This document shows, in pieces, positions 22,830-34,892 of a stretch of 64,000 nucleotides of DNA (positions within the stretch are counted from its first letter, which is position 1; the number at the start of each line of letters is the position of its first letter). The translations under genes were made by a program, and so were the position numbers. Origin of the DNA: Euptelea pleiosperma (Eukaryota; Streptophyta; Magnoliopsida; Ranunculales; Eupteleaceae); assembly GCA_035048495.1 (NCBI GenBank), contig CM068542.1, forward strand, positions 40,639,109-40,703,108. The letters run 5' to 3'. The notes below the pieces were generated by a model that was given only the letters and a program-made list of their open reading frames with translations, made no database searches and was not told where the DNA came from.

Positions 22830-24544
22830 TAGGGATGGATAAGTGAAAGTCGGGTTTTTCCGCGTCGTTGGTTACAGAAACCCTAACTTCAACACATTTT
22901 TAATTTATCCGAGACATTTAACCTGTAAAATGGGCAATTTTGCATAGTGGCTCGTGTCGAATGTCGATCCGCACTCGGGATTAGTTGGATTAGCGCGAAT
23001 AAGAACAAAAACTGACGGATCATCACAAGAAATAATAGATAAAAACAAACTTTATCATTCAGTGATCAAATGTTTATTACAATGCTTGAATCGAAAATAA
23101 CATATAAGAAGATAAACTAAAAAGCAATTTTAAAGAAGAAAATTCCAGAGAGAGTTAGAGAGAGAAAATGAAGTGAGGGAGTATTTCTAGAGAGAGAGAA
23201 CTATCAAGAAGGCTATTCTAGAGAGAGAAACTATGTAGCGAAGAGAGAAATAGATAGAGAAATCTAGAGAGAGAACTACCCTAGAGAGGGAAGGAGAAGG
23301 TTAGAGTGAAGAGAAGAGATTCACAGCTTACCTTGGAGAACTTACCCTTGCATGACCATGAGATGATGAGAGCACCGTTGCTTCCCGGAGTGGTTGCATG
23401 AGGAGGATGTGCAAGAGGATCTGGTGAAGATGAGGAAGATGAGGGGTGTGAGATCTTGCTGTTTTGTTGCACGGTGGAGAAGGACAAGTGGGAAAAGGGG
23501 TGACGGCCTGATCTACAGCGTGGAGGAGATGAGACATGGAGGAGATCCTCCGGGCATTTGCAGGTGGTGGTGGACGGTGATGATGGAGTGGAGCATGGCC
23601 TTAGACACCGTCCGGAGAGTAAGAAAAACCGTTGATTTCTGGTTCGTGCAGTCCGTGAGGCAAGCTTTAATGGTGATGGCTGGTTTGGGAAGGTGTTTCC
23701 CACGATGGTAGTGTAGCAGGCTGCCCTTTGAGATGACGCATAGTGGCTGCTTGCTGGGTGTAGAGAGTGGAGAGAGGACTGCTGTGCAATAGAAGTGTTA
23801 ACGGCTTGGATAATGGAGGGAGGTGAAGAGAGTACCGACGGTGAGGCCTTCTTGCAAGCTGCAACAGCAGTTGGAGGGTGGATGAGCAGGACGGTGGAGA
23901 ATGGAGGTGCTGTGGGAGGTCGCAGGCGACGAAGATGGAGGTGGTGCTGCGGTTTCCGGCAGCAATGAGCAGCAGTGATCGGCTGGAGTTACAGGTGAAG
24001 CAACCAGCTGGGAACCTTGGTAGACGGTGTGCTTCACGGTGTTAGGATGAGGGGCGTGTCGGTATGAAGATGTAGATGCAGCAGGCTTGGACGTGTTGAA
24101 GAAGAGGAGGCAGGAGACTCTAGGGAGAGGGGCTGCTGGACTGGTTGGGGGGGGCGGTGCCGGCCGGAGTTGCAGGCTGCAACTCCGGTAGAAGACGGTA
24201 ATGACAAAAACGAAAATGAAGAAGAAGAAAAAGAAGAAGAAGAAGAAGAAGAAGAAGAAGGAGAAGAAGAAGAAGAAGAAGGAGGAGGAAGAGAACGAGG
24301 ACCAGATGGCCGGAGTTGCTGCCTGCAACTCCGGCAAAGATGGAGGAGGAAGAAGAAGAAGAAAAGAAGAAAAAAGAAGAAAAGAGAAGAAAGAAGAAGG
24401 CGAAAACGTGGGCAGAAGATTAGGGGAAGGAGAGGAGAAGAGGGGAGAGGGATTAGGGTTCGAACGAACCCCTATCCTTCTCCTTTTAAAGCTTCCCTAT
24501 TTCCATTAATGGAAATAGGGGATTTTTGAAAATAAAAAAATAAG

Positions 24545-24605
<61 letters not shown>

Positions 24606-25560
24606 AGTAAAAACCTACTTTTTTATGGGGAATCTCCCCAATTAGTGGACCCCCCATTTAATTAAAATTATTTTGAAATTCGCGGGGTCCACTAACTGGT
24701 TGGACAGCGGGTCGATGAAGATGGGCCCGGCTATTGGCCCGTATGGATTGATGATGTCCATAATCTCACAAGATGATGTGACAGACAGTTTGATGGCGAT
24801 CGGATGGATGGTGACTTGATTGGGGCTCAGATTGGTAGATCGACAGATCTAGAGAGATCCAACGGTCCGATTGAAGATCCAACGGTCCGATGGAAGATCC
24901 AATGGTCAGAAAGCTAAGGGAGATGAGATAGAGCCGATGGGTAGGAGTTCTGGGGTTAGGTCAGTAGATTCGAGGATCGAGAGATGAAGAGAGAGAGAGA
25001 ATAAGAAGAGATGAGAGAAAAAGTATCAAAAAAAATGGAAAAAAAGCACTGGCGGAGGGTCTGGAACCCTGGTCTTCACTGTGACCATCCTCACGCTTCT
25101 CCAGTAGAGTCGACTATCATTCTTTGCTGACTCATGTGGCTTTAAACGCTTTGGTCCGTCTCTTGGTCATTGGCTCTCCTGCTCTCTTCGTTCTTTGGGC
25201 CGGCTTTTTGGTCCTCTTATTCAGCCCATATTTGGCCCATATCTTCTAGTCATATCATGTGGGCTCTTTAAGCTTTGATAATGGGCTTTCATGATCGATT
25301 TGGACCCACAAGTCTCGAGAATCGTCCCATCGGGGTTTCCTGCGACAGAAGAAGCGCGTAATGAGACTTTATCAGAACGGCTTAATATTTAGACTTCCAA
25401 AAAATATGTTTAATGCATGCAAATATACCATTTCATCCAGAAAAGTGTGTTCTACGCAACAGAAGAGACTCTTATGTAGAAAAGTAGGTAAATAGAGTAT
25501 TTTACGTAGGAGAATGCAATAACGCTAAAAGGATAATTGCTTAAAATAAGCACTTTTGAG
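22830..25560. other. Insertion between LINE ORF1 and ORF2, class unresolved
   Basis: LINE coding sequence stops on both sides of this segment. It has GA/CT-rich tracts (23140-23290), a Ser/Pro-coding low-complexity stretch, an AGA/GAA repeat (about 24192-24420), an AT microsatellite and two direct GATCCAACGGTCCGAT copies (about 24855-24900). On the minus strand a TGTCGCAGGAAACCCC sequence starts at about 25346, which looks like the start of an LTR, but no matching end or target duplication was found. A long solo LTR is one possibility. Confidence 0.35.
24557..24602. repeat. (AT)n microsatellite
   Basis: A perfect AT dinucleotide run preceded by an A-run. Confidence 0.95.
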
Positions 25561-25566
25561 CGAATA

Positions 25567-26955
25567 TCAATAAGGGCCTGCCACCCATGCCCGCACAAGG
25601 AGTAAAAAATGCTGACCATTCATAAGAGATAAGTATTGAAATGTAGTAGCAGAGTGAGTAGAATAGATCGTGCATGGACATTCCAAATAATTGCATATAA
25701 ACACCAAAGAATTACTAGTAAAGCGTACTTGAGTGGTGCTGGATCCAGCATTGGTGGTTTCCATGATAGTTGTTGGATCGTTGAGCTCCAGGTATTCTTC
25801 CTCCGATGATGAGGGGTCCAGATTATAGCATTTTCGGAGGGGGATCATCAATGAGTCTGATGGGTCTACTGTTGGAAGGGGGGGATTAGATGAGATCATT
25901 CCTAGGTCCAAGGTCATTGAGGTGGATGGATTGGAGAGAGGTTCAGAATGTAGGGGAGTGTGCGGGGAAGGATGTTCTGTGGAGTTGGATGCTCGATTGG
26001 TTTTCTTTTGTAGACCCACTGGTATACCATCCTCCGTGGGGAAACTAACGGTGGGAATAGGTAGTAAGGCCATGATTTTAGAATCCTGCAGGGGATCATG
26101 TGGTCCCAGCGCTTGTTTTAGCATGTATGAAGGAAGGTCAGATAATTCCAGTCGAAGCTTTTTTTCCTCTTCAATTAAGGATTCTGCCTTCATCCAGTCT
26201 CCATACTTCTGAGTAGAGGGGTCGATCTATATTTCCTCCTGGGTCTGTTTTGCCTCGGAGTTCATATCTTCTTTGCAGGAGGATTCCATGTGGCCTAACC
26301 GCCCACATCGGTGACAAAAATATGGTAATATTTGGAGGTGATCCAATGCCAATACTCTTGAAAGGGAAGCCAGACTCCGGGTGTTAGTCCTTTCCGAAGA
26401 TCTGTCATAACTCGTACCCACAGGAATTTACATCTACGAAAAGCTTCGAAGTCACATTTTTCGCCTTTAATGAATGTGCCTGCTTGTGCCGCTAGATCTT
26501 GGCCCATTTTTTCACTAAAAAGTTCAGGGAGGAGTCCATGGGCTTGGACCCAGAACGGACAGTTCCAGAAAACCATCTCTGAGTGATGAATGGGGGTGTT
26601 TCAAATCTGAAGGAGGAGATGAGTGTATACCGTCCATGGACCTTCCTCTACTACCCAATCGCGATCACGTTGGTTAAAGAAGAGAAAACCATAGAAATTT
26701 CCACCGAGATCGACAAAGTTGAATCTTCGGAGTGGTCCCCATGATGTACTGGCATTATATTGTACTTTTTCTGGTCAGATAAATTTATCAGTTAGGAGCT
26801 TTCCTATGACCGCAAACTTCCACTCTTGGAAGCCTTTTTTCACTTTTTTCAGGACATGGAATAATGACCGAACCTTTGCGACAGCCAATCGTCATTTTTG
26901 AAGCCATGTTTTGGCTGAGTTGTTTCATGGTTGGAGAGGGAGGTGTCTCCGCCAT
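25567..26955 (-). pseudogene. LINE ORF1 (DUF4283 plus CCHC zinc knuckle), frameshifted
   Basis: The start is the ATG at 26953-26955 (MAETPPSPTMKQ). After a frameshift the DUF4283 tail reads MVFWNCPFWVQAHGLLPELF and GTFIKGEKCDFEAFRRCKFL, followed by the knuckle FCHRCGRLGHMESSC (C-x2-C-x4-H-x4-C) near 26300. The C-terminal part is Pro/Ser-rich, as is usual for this ORF. ORF1 products of this type bind nucleic acid in the retrotransposition particle. At least two frame changes inactivate it. Confidence 0.75.
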
Positions 26956-27884
26956 GAGTGAGCAGAAGAGAAGAAAATCACACAAGCTGAAATGAAGCAG
27001 CTAAACTGTAATGGGTTGGGGGGGGATATCAAAAGGCAAAAATTCTCATTACGCAGTAATCAAGGTCTTGCTTGGCACGTGTTTTCTTTTTAGATTTTTT
27101 CATCATGTGCTTTTACAGCCTCCAAATTGTAGAGCAATAAATGAAAGGATAACTTGAGGAGATGGGTAGGCAGAAAAGCAGAATCGAAAAGATAGGTGCT
27201 TGAGTGAGGTGGCAAAGAGAGAGACGGAAAGAGGCGTGTAGTAAGGAGGAAATGGGGATGTAAAAGACAGAGTGGGGAGAAAGTTGTAAATAATGGAGGA
27301 AGGGGGGTTGTTGAGATAGGACACGATTTGATGGTTTGGGAAGTCCCAAGGACTGAGGCAGATGTTAGAGGAAAAGGTGAGAGAGATAATGAGGGTTAAG
27401 TACCTGAGGAAATTAATACCTGGAGCTCATCGACTGAGATCGCACCACCAATCGCAGGAAATCACACCACCCGGGAGCAAAAAAATTGCCCTTCAAGGCT
27501 CCTATTTATTGCAACGCCACATTCCTAACCTTGATCCTTGTACCAAAATAATGGTAGGAGAAATGACATGAGAAGAAATTAGTGGTCAAAAGAGGGTTTA
27601 CTTTGAAAAATATGGATAAAATGGCATGGCAAGTAATTTATTAATAACGAAGGGAGTATATTTATAAAGGTTGGGCTCAAGAGACCCCGATTTTTTACAC
27701 ACACTTTGGCGTACCCACATAGAAGATGAATCAATAGCTGATTTTTGGTGAGGATGATCTCTATGGTGAGGAGATCATCCTCACAAAAATTCAAATCATT
27801 CTGATATTCATAGACTGGTTTAGAAGTTGAAAAATTATGGACCGTCGATTTATACCATGTAACTTGAAAACCACATTTGATGGG

Positions 27885-29251
27885 TGTGGGGGAAAAATAT
27901 CTGATCTAACTCACACAATCTTCGAGGTCAGACGATTCGGATTATAGTGATGATCGGACGACTCTGATGCTCCAGGATGAAACTACTTTCTCCTCTGCGA
28001 AGGATAGGATGATCTCCAGATGAGATTTGGTTGTACCTGTTGACAAGACTCCGACGCTCAAGTCAGCTTAGGAAATGTAACAGGTTTCAGGAAAATAGTA
28101 AAAAGGTTTCAGAGTTTTAGGCTATCTAGATCTGGAGAGCAAGATCCTCTTCTCAGTCCTGAAGGTCTCATATTTATAACCTTAGAACTGGAGTGACTCA
28201 CCTTCCACGTGTTTAGTCATTCTCAGTCAACGATGACTCAGATGGATTCTGTTATAAAACAGAATCCTATGATTATATCTTGACTTCCTTGATTCGGTTA
28301 TACCTGAAATAACTGAAGTGACACTGAGGTGGCATCCTTCGTGTCAGGTATTCGGATAAGGGGATGTCGAATTCGTGATAGTTCAATTAGCTGCCATGTG
28401 GCCAATATTCATTAGTTAAAAAATCGATTGTGTTCAGAATACTTACCTCGTTCGTAAGAGATCCTGCCACGTAAGTCATTTGACCTCATCTGGCTTTGCC
28501 GAGATGATATTGAAATAGATCCCGTCAAGCCTGTTGGTCGTGTTGGAATGAGATTATAAAAGATCCCGTCAAGTAAGTCTGGAGATTTTGCCGGGATTAT
28601 ATTTGTAAAGATCCCATCTATCCAGTATATCTTGTCGGGAGTATATTGTAAATGATCCCGTCAAGCTTGTTGGACATGTTGGGATGAGATTGTAAAAGAT
28701 CCCGTCAAGTAAGTCTGGAGATCTTGCCGGGATTATATTTGTAAAGATCCCATCTATCCAGTATATCTTGCCGGGAGTAGATTGTAAATGATCCCGTCAA
28801 GCTTGTTGGACATGTTGGGATGAGATTGTAAAAGATCCCGTCAAGTAAATCTGGTGACCTTGCCGGGATTATAATTGTAAAGATCCCGTCTATCCAATAT
28901 ATCTTACCGGGAGTATATTGTAAATGATCCCGTCAAGTTTGTTGGACATGTTGGGATGAGATTCAACAATATGTCGGGCAAGATTGAATACTTCCCGACA
29001 TATTAGAGGCTAAGACACTAATATATTCTGTTAGCATTACTTCCATGTGTCGATCATTCTATCCTGACACGTGGCATTTCCAAGTAATGGAAATCGTGTG
29101 ACACGATGGGCAGTTTATGGCTCTTGATGATGCGTTCGGCGCATTTACTCTCGCGTGCTGTCTATTAACACGCGTCACCTTTTTATCACCGCACGTGCTA
29201 AGCCAGTGACACGCGTCATCTTTTAACTTGCTGGAAAATACGGCACCCACA
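27885..29251. mobile_element. Solo LTR (1,367 bp) with 5-bp target duplication
   Basis: It starts TGTGGG and ends CCCACA, with ATGGG directly repeated on both sides (27880-27884 and 29252-29256). TG...CA ends, a 5-bp duplication and no internal coding sequence are what remains after LTR-LTR recombination. It lies inside the family F MITE, so it is the younger insertion. Orientation and superfamily are not determined. Confidence 0.75.
28518..28975. repeat. 136-bp tandem repeat inside the solo LTR (about 3.3 copies)
   Basis: The word GATCCCGTCAAG followed by a TTGTTGG-type word recurs at 28518, 28654, 28790 and 28926, exactly 136 bp apart. Each unit also holds GATCCCGTCAAGTAA, GCCGGGATTATA and a GATCCC(A/G)TCTATCCA block. 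Copies differ by a few substitutions and show no indels in the period. Confidence 0.9.
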
Positions 29252-29411
29252 ATGGGGTTAGAAATTTCGGAATGGGCTGATTTTTTGTTGGGGTGATCTA
29301 TATGGTGAGGAGATCGTCCTCACCAAAAATCAGCCATTGATTCATCTTCTATGTGGGTACGCCTAAATGGGTGTAAAAAATGGAGGTCCCCCAAGCCTGA
29401 CCTTATTTATA

Positions 29412-32215
29412 ATAGCACGGGAAATAATTAAGTAGTTTTGACTAGCAGCTAATGGTGTCTAGGTGCATACATCACGAAGTTATAAGTGCCTATGTTTTCT
29501 TTTACAGGCTAATAAGTGTCTAAATGAGTATGTTAAGGGGCATCTAATGAACTTTTTCCTTTTGCTTTTGATGGAGAACGACACTTAATGAAGTAATATG
29601 TGCTTATGTTTTTTGATAGGCAACTAATAGTGAAGGCGTGCCCCTACCCAAGTTTTGACTTTTTTATTATAACTAGTGAGCCGCACATGTGTTGCACATG
29701 AGTGATTGTATGGGTCTTTTAAGAAGAAATGGTAAAATAAGAAATTTTCAATTCAAATGGCAGTTTGGAAAACTGATTTGGAGATGTGATTCTAAATTCT
29801 GACAACTCGATACACAAATAGGAAATCAAAATTATTAATGGTTGTTTTGAAAATATCTATTCTATTATTAACGGACGAAGGCCTTTCTTGTCTGCCTCAC
29901 GCTAAACCCCAATATCCCACAAATGTCCTTATTTTTGTTCTTTCTTTCCTTCAATTTATTTACTTGGCAAGGGTATTTCAGTCCTTTTGCATCAAAGAAC
30001 ACATCACCTTGCAAGTATACATCACCCTATGGCCCATTCAACGATTAAAAAAGAAAAAAATGTTATTCCTAATATGCCTTCAAGTTCCTTAAAATGACAA
30101 AAATTATTTCTTTTGGTTTTTGAAATTTTTTTTAGTCTACAAGGGTGATTTGGTCATTCAACACTTTCACATGTCAATTCAACTGTGCAAACAATTGTTG
30201 CATCCTAACGTGGCACTTAAAGTGTGTGGCTAGAAAACTTTAAATGAGGATGTCCATCATCAAAGTTGATGATGGACCCACAATACACATGGCACATGAT
30301 TAGAGGCTATTTACCATATGGATGTTTGGTCCATCCCTAGATAGACTTCTGCAACAAAAAAAATAATCCCGATTAGTGATTTCTAACCTTTGGATCATAA
30401 TTATCAAAATCCATGGTTAAAAATAAACCAAGAAAAAGAATTAAATATAAATTACTAATCAGGATGAAATTTTATATGTAAGTCCAACTAGGGATGAGCA
30501 TAACATCCATACGGTCAGTGGTCTCTGTGAATGTGCCATGTGGCAAAAAATATACCTCGATATGGGTGTTAAATTGTAATGCTAGAAATCTATGGTTAAA
30601 AATAAAACATGAAAAAGACTCTAATCCAATGGATAGAAATTGCTAATCAGGATGAATTTTCACAAATAAGTCCACCTGGAGATGAGCAAAACATGTATAC
30701 GGTCAGTGATCTCTAAATGTGTGCCATGTGTAAGGTGCTGCCACGAGTAAGGTGCACGTGCATCGCACGTGGCGTCCCCCTCGTGGAAGTAATGGCATGA
30801 AAGTAATTAAGTTGTTATTAAGGAATTGTTTGTGAAATGTAGAAATAATGGCATACTAAGTAATTGAGTGGTTAAAAAGTGTTGTTTTGAAAATATTGAT
30901 GAATTGGCACGGTAAATAATTTAGTGATTATGAATCCGCTATATTAAAAATATAATAGAGGCCATGGGAAGTAATTAAGCAGTTAAATAGGGTTTTTTTC
31001 AAGAGTAAGTTTTTTAGAAACCAAAAGACTTGCTTTAATAATGAGTGAGTGCGGTGAAGGAACATTATTATTTATTTTTAGTAGAAAAGACCCAAGCATT
31101 TAACGAACTAACAAGTGTTATGTGTATTTTTTTACTTTTAATTAAAACCAAGAGGTACCCAGGTGGAATAGGTGCCTAGGCAGGCGTCGTGTGAATGTTG
31201 TGTGGCAACCCAAGTTTTGGCCTTAAAATAGTAATAAGTAATAGATAAAAAAATCTAATAAGTGCCTAGGTGAGTGTCATGTGGCAACCCAGGTTTTGGC
31301 TTTAAAATAGCAATAGATAGAAAACTAATAGGTGCGTAAGTGGAAAATAGGTGCCTAGGTGAGTCTCGAGTGGCAACCCAATATTTTAATAGATATATCG
31401 ATTCCGGTTCAATTTCGGTTCCTATCAGTTCAGTTCCAGTATCAAACTACCCAAACCCAAAACTGTTTTTGGTTCAAATTCCTTTTTAGTCGATTCTAAA
31501 AAATGGGTATTTTCGATTCCAATTCTGATTTGGTTTCGGTTAAGGGCCCATTTGGCAAACCAGTGGAAGCAAAAGTAGCTTTTGAATTAAGTTGCTGAAT
31601 TTAAAAGTCCACTACTGGGGTACAAATTGACACCCCTAAGTGCTTAGGACTCCTAAGTGACTCCCCATTTGATGCGTACCCCAAAAAAATGATACCAACT
31701 TTGAATTAAAATTTCAAAGATAGGATTGTAGTCGCACGACTTGCACATGTCAAGTGAACAGCAATGAGCAAAAGTTTGCTCATTAATTAATTGGGTCCAA
31801 AAGATTGCACCCAAAAAAACCCAATATTCGGGTCCAAAAGTGCCAGGAATTTGTAACTGGGGTGCCCTTGACAAAGTCAAATGGCACAACTAATGGGAAA
31901 ATCCTTGATTGATTACAAACCAAAGTTTGCATTATTTTGGAAGAATCCTAGCTATATGATTTGGGAGCTTTCGCATGGGCAAACTATTTAAACTATCAAA
32001 TAATGGCAACGCTCGAATGAGGAAAATGTAGAGCTTGAAGAAACCATAATCCCGCCCTGTAGTTATCATTCATGTGGTTTTCCATTTCACTTTCAAGTCT
32101 TTGTTAAAGGAGAGTGTAAGTCATGGCCTTCGCTGGAATTTTATCACCATCGACAGAAGTGTTAAATTTTAGAACCTACAAAAATTCCTAATCACGATTA
32201 GTTCAAGCATTGTTG
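29412..32215. other. Degenerate repeat-rich intergenic DNA
   Basis: Apart from the family A MITE at 30225-30735 I see no gene. Short phrases such as GTGCCTAGGTGAGT and GCAACCCAAGTTTTGG recur at about 31160-31400, indicating old local duplication. Confidence 0.4.
30225..30735. repeat. Family A MITE plus an extra partial arm
   Basis: The left arm (GGCACATGATTAGAGG, then ATATGGATGTTTGGTCC) and the right arm (ATAACATCCATACGGTCAGTGG, then GTGCCATGTGGC) define one diverged copy, about 30225-30545. A second right-arm-like segment at about 30610-30735 (AACATGTATACGGTCAGTG) follows. No target duplication is visible. Confidence 0.6.
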
Positions 32216-32389
32216 TGCACGGGTAGCTTAGTTGACTCGACAACTTGGATATGCTCCCCAAGGTCATGAGTTCGACTTCTCCCGGGCTTACCCGATGCAC
32301 ATTGTTCGCGGATGATTGCATACATCCGTAGGGATTAGTCTTTCTTAGTCAGGGTTGAGACATCTTACGTCGCGTCGCAAAAAAAAAAA
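32216..32389 (+). mobile_element. tRNA-derived SINE
   Basis: A Pol III A-box-like GTAGCTTAGTTGAC at about 32223 and a B-box-like GAGTTCGACTTC at about 32268 are spaced as in a tRNA. A non-tRNA body follows, ending in an A-run at 32379-32389. It cannot fold as a working tRNA. No target duplication was identified. Confidence 0.7.
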
Positions 32390-32809
32390 TGATCTTTTAT
32401 TTCAAAACCTATTTAAGTATGAAAGTGGAATAGAAAAGATCGAGCTAATGTCCGGCATAGTTCATGTATGCATGATGTGGGTTCTTTATTGTAAGTATTG
32501 CTAATGTGATTTTAAGTAGTAGATTTAGGTGACGGTATTATATGTTGGAAAATCTAGTTTGAAAAATCAGAAAATGTGATTAATGGAGTCACTTTGAGCA
32601 TAAATAAAAGTGGGACACACTTATCTTTTGAGGCGGGTCCATATTGATTTTTCATCTCCTTAGTATGGAGAATAATAAAATTAAATTATTTAACCAAGAC
32701 CCTTTATGGGTGAATGGAAAATCGATTACAAACTACTATACTAATGTGTACAAGTAAAGTTTGTGATAAACTTTAGTCCCACCTTGAGAACTACAAGATT
32801 GGAATACAA

Positions 32810-34811
32810 CTATATATATATAACAAAACAAGGAAGTTGTCTCCCTACTTATACCCCCTCTTATCTATTTTGACAAAAGATAGCCAAGATCTTTTCCCCC
32901 AAATGACAGTGGATCTCAACCACTCACACCTGATTTTGGCAAATGCTTTGATGGAGTGCCAAGGGCACGGGCCACCCACTATAAATATAACAAGTGATGA
33001 CTGTGATTTTCTTATACCCTTTCTTATCTTATATGGCTTCAATAATGAGTGGCTGAGATCCACTATGCTTCATATCGATGGCTGAGATTAACTATCACAC
33101 GATTTTGACAAACACTTTGTCGAAAAGTGCCGCGGGCAGGGGCCACCCATGCATATAACAAGACAACTCAGTTGTATTCTCTTATCTTATCCATCGATCT
33201 AATGTGGACGGTTAGATTTCAGCCACTCAATCCGCCTCATTTGACCTCAATTTATTCAAAATTTGAATTTCAACACCATTATTTTTTGTTATTTTCCCAT
33301 TTCCCCCTCTATGCGTTACAATCCATTATAACAGCCATTATAATGTAAAAAATGGTAACGCCTCAATCCGTTATACCGTTTGAGTGCCGAAGGCACCCAA
33401 TTTTTGCAAACGCTTTTGTCGGAGATCAAGTGCTGTGGGCATGAGCCATTTACTATTCTATATAACAAAATAATTTTGTTGTCTCCCTACTTATATATAC
33501 CTCCTCTTATAAGCACCAACAAAGAAGGGCCGAGATCTAATCCTCCCCCAAATGGACGGTGGATCTCCACCACTCACCTGATTTGGGCAAATTCTTTGTC
33601 GAGGAGTGCCGATGGCACGGGGCACCCACTAGTCTATATAACAAAACAGGGAAGTTGTCTTCCCACTTATACCCCCTCTTATCTGTTTCAACAAAGAAGG
33701 GCCGAGATCTTATCCCCCCAAATGACGGTGGATCTCAGCCACTCACACACGATTTTGGCGAATGCTTTGTCGGAGAGTGCTGCGGGCACGGGCCACCCAC
33801 TATCAATATAACAAGTGACTGTGGTTTTCTTATACCCCTCTTATCTTATATGGTTGCAATAATGAGTGGCTGAGATCCACTATACTTCGTATCAATGGCT
33901 GAGATTAACTCCCACCCGATTTTGACAAACACTTTGTCGGAAAATGCCGCGGGCACGGGCCACCCACGCATATAACAAGACAACTCGGTTGTATTCTCTT
34001 ATCTTATCCATCCATCTAATGTGGACGGTTAGATAAAGAGTGGTTGAGATCAAATCCATCTATCTAATGTGGATGGTTAGATTCCAGCCACTCAATCCGC
34101 CTCATTTGACCTCAATTTATTCAAAATTTGAATTTCAAACCGTTATTTTTTGTTATTTCTGTTATTTTTCCATTTCTCCCTCTGTGCGTTACAATCCGTT
34201 ATAACAGCCATTTTAATGGAAAAAACCGTAATGCCCCAGTCCGTTATACCGTTTGAGTGCCGAAGGCACCCAATTTTTGCAAACACTTTTGTTGGAGAGT
34301 GCTGTGGGCACAGGTCATTTACAATTATCTATATAACAAAACATGAAAGTTGTCTTATCTCTTATCTTATCCGGTTTCAACAAAGAGTGGCTGAGATCTT
34401 ATCCTCTAAATTGATGGTGGATCTCAACCACACACCCGATTTTCACAAACGCTTTGTTAAAGAGTGCCGTGGGCACAGGCCACCTACTAGTATATAACAG
34501 AACACAGTGGTTGTCTCCCCACTTATACCCCCTCTTATATGTTCCAACAAATAAGGGCCAAGATCTTATCCCTAACTAGACGGTGGATCTCTGCCACTCA
34601 CACCCAATTTTGGCAAATGCTTTGTCCAGAATTGCCGTGAGCATGGGCCACCCACTATCTATATAACAAATCAGCTCAATTGTCTCCCCCTCTTATAGGC
34701 TTCATATATAGAGGGCTGAGATCTTATCCGCAATTGAACGATGGATCTCATCCACTCACACCCAATTTGGGCAAATGCTTTGTCGGGGAGTGCCGTGGGC
34801 ACGGCCACCCA

Positions 34812-34812
<1 letters not shown>
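32810..34812 (+). mobile_element. Tandem Helitron-like array, forward orientation
   Basis: Successive units start ATATAACAAAAC...GTTGTCTCCC and end with a GTGCC-loop-GGCAC hairpin, about 10 bases, then CTAG or CTAT. Unit ends are at 33629-33632 (CTAG, directly followed by TCTATATAAC at 33633) and 34487-34490 (CTAG). One unit, 33633-34490, is 858 bp, close to the 867-bp copy at 133-999. Blocks of about 160-180 bp repeat within each unit, plus a long block carrying AACGG-type sequence. No helicase or Rep coding sequence is present, so the elements are non-autonomous. Confidence 0.65.

Positions 34813-34891
<79 letters not shown>
34813..34891. repeat. (AT)n microsatellite between inverted Helitron arrays
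   Basis: About 78 bp of AT dinucleotides, exactly between the forward array and the inverted dimer. Confidence 0.95.

Positions 34892-34892
<1 letters not shown>

Larger units (their letters stand above)
18722..27524 (-). mobile_element. Nearly full-length L1-type LINE with 12-bp target duplication
   Basis: CTAACCTTGATC occurs directly at 18710-18721 and 27525-27536. The 3' end (T-run at about 18730, the poly-A on the minus strand) abuts the left copy; the 5' end is at the right. In minus-strand order it has ORF1 (26955-25567), an inserted or spacer segment of about 2.7 kb, then ORF2 (22821-18963). Removing the insert leaves about 6 kb, the usual full length of plant L1 elements. The left target site is an arm of a family A MITE, so the LINE landed in that element. 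Frameshifts show it is inactive. Confidence 0.8.
27667..29404. mobile_element. MITE family F, split by a solo LTR
   Basis: ATTTATA occurs directly on both sides (27660-27666 and 29405-29411). The ends are inverted: AAGGTTGGGCTC on the left and GGCTTGGGGGACC-type complement ending GACCTT on the right, each followed by a TTTTTTACAC word and GGCGTACCC. Removing the 1,367-bp insert and one 5-bp duplication leaves 366 bp, matching the uninterrupted relative at 5406-5773 (368 bp). The interior inverted blocks are GATGAATCAATAGCTGATTTTTGG and its partner. Confidence 0.8.

Noticed and set aside
23281..23703. Ser/Pro-rich open frame on the minus strand
   Set aside because: Low-complexity composition, no recognised domain or splice context, inside the unresolved insertion.
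24170..24529. Open frames of Glu/Lys/Arg runs
   Set aside because: They arise from the GAA/AGA simple repeat and have no other content.
28518..28975. Regular repeats at 136 bp, CRISPR-like at first sight
   Set aside because: The whole unit repeats, not a short repeat with unique spacers, and it lies in a solo LTR of a plant genome.
32216..32389. Possible tRNA gene
   Set aside because: It has A- and B-box-like words but no cloverleaf fold, and it ends in a body plus A-run, so a SINE is the better call.
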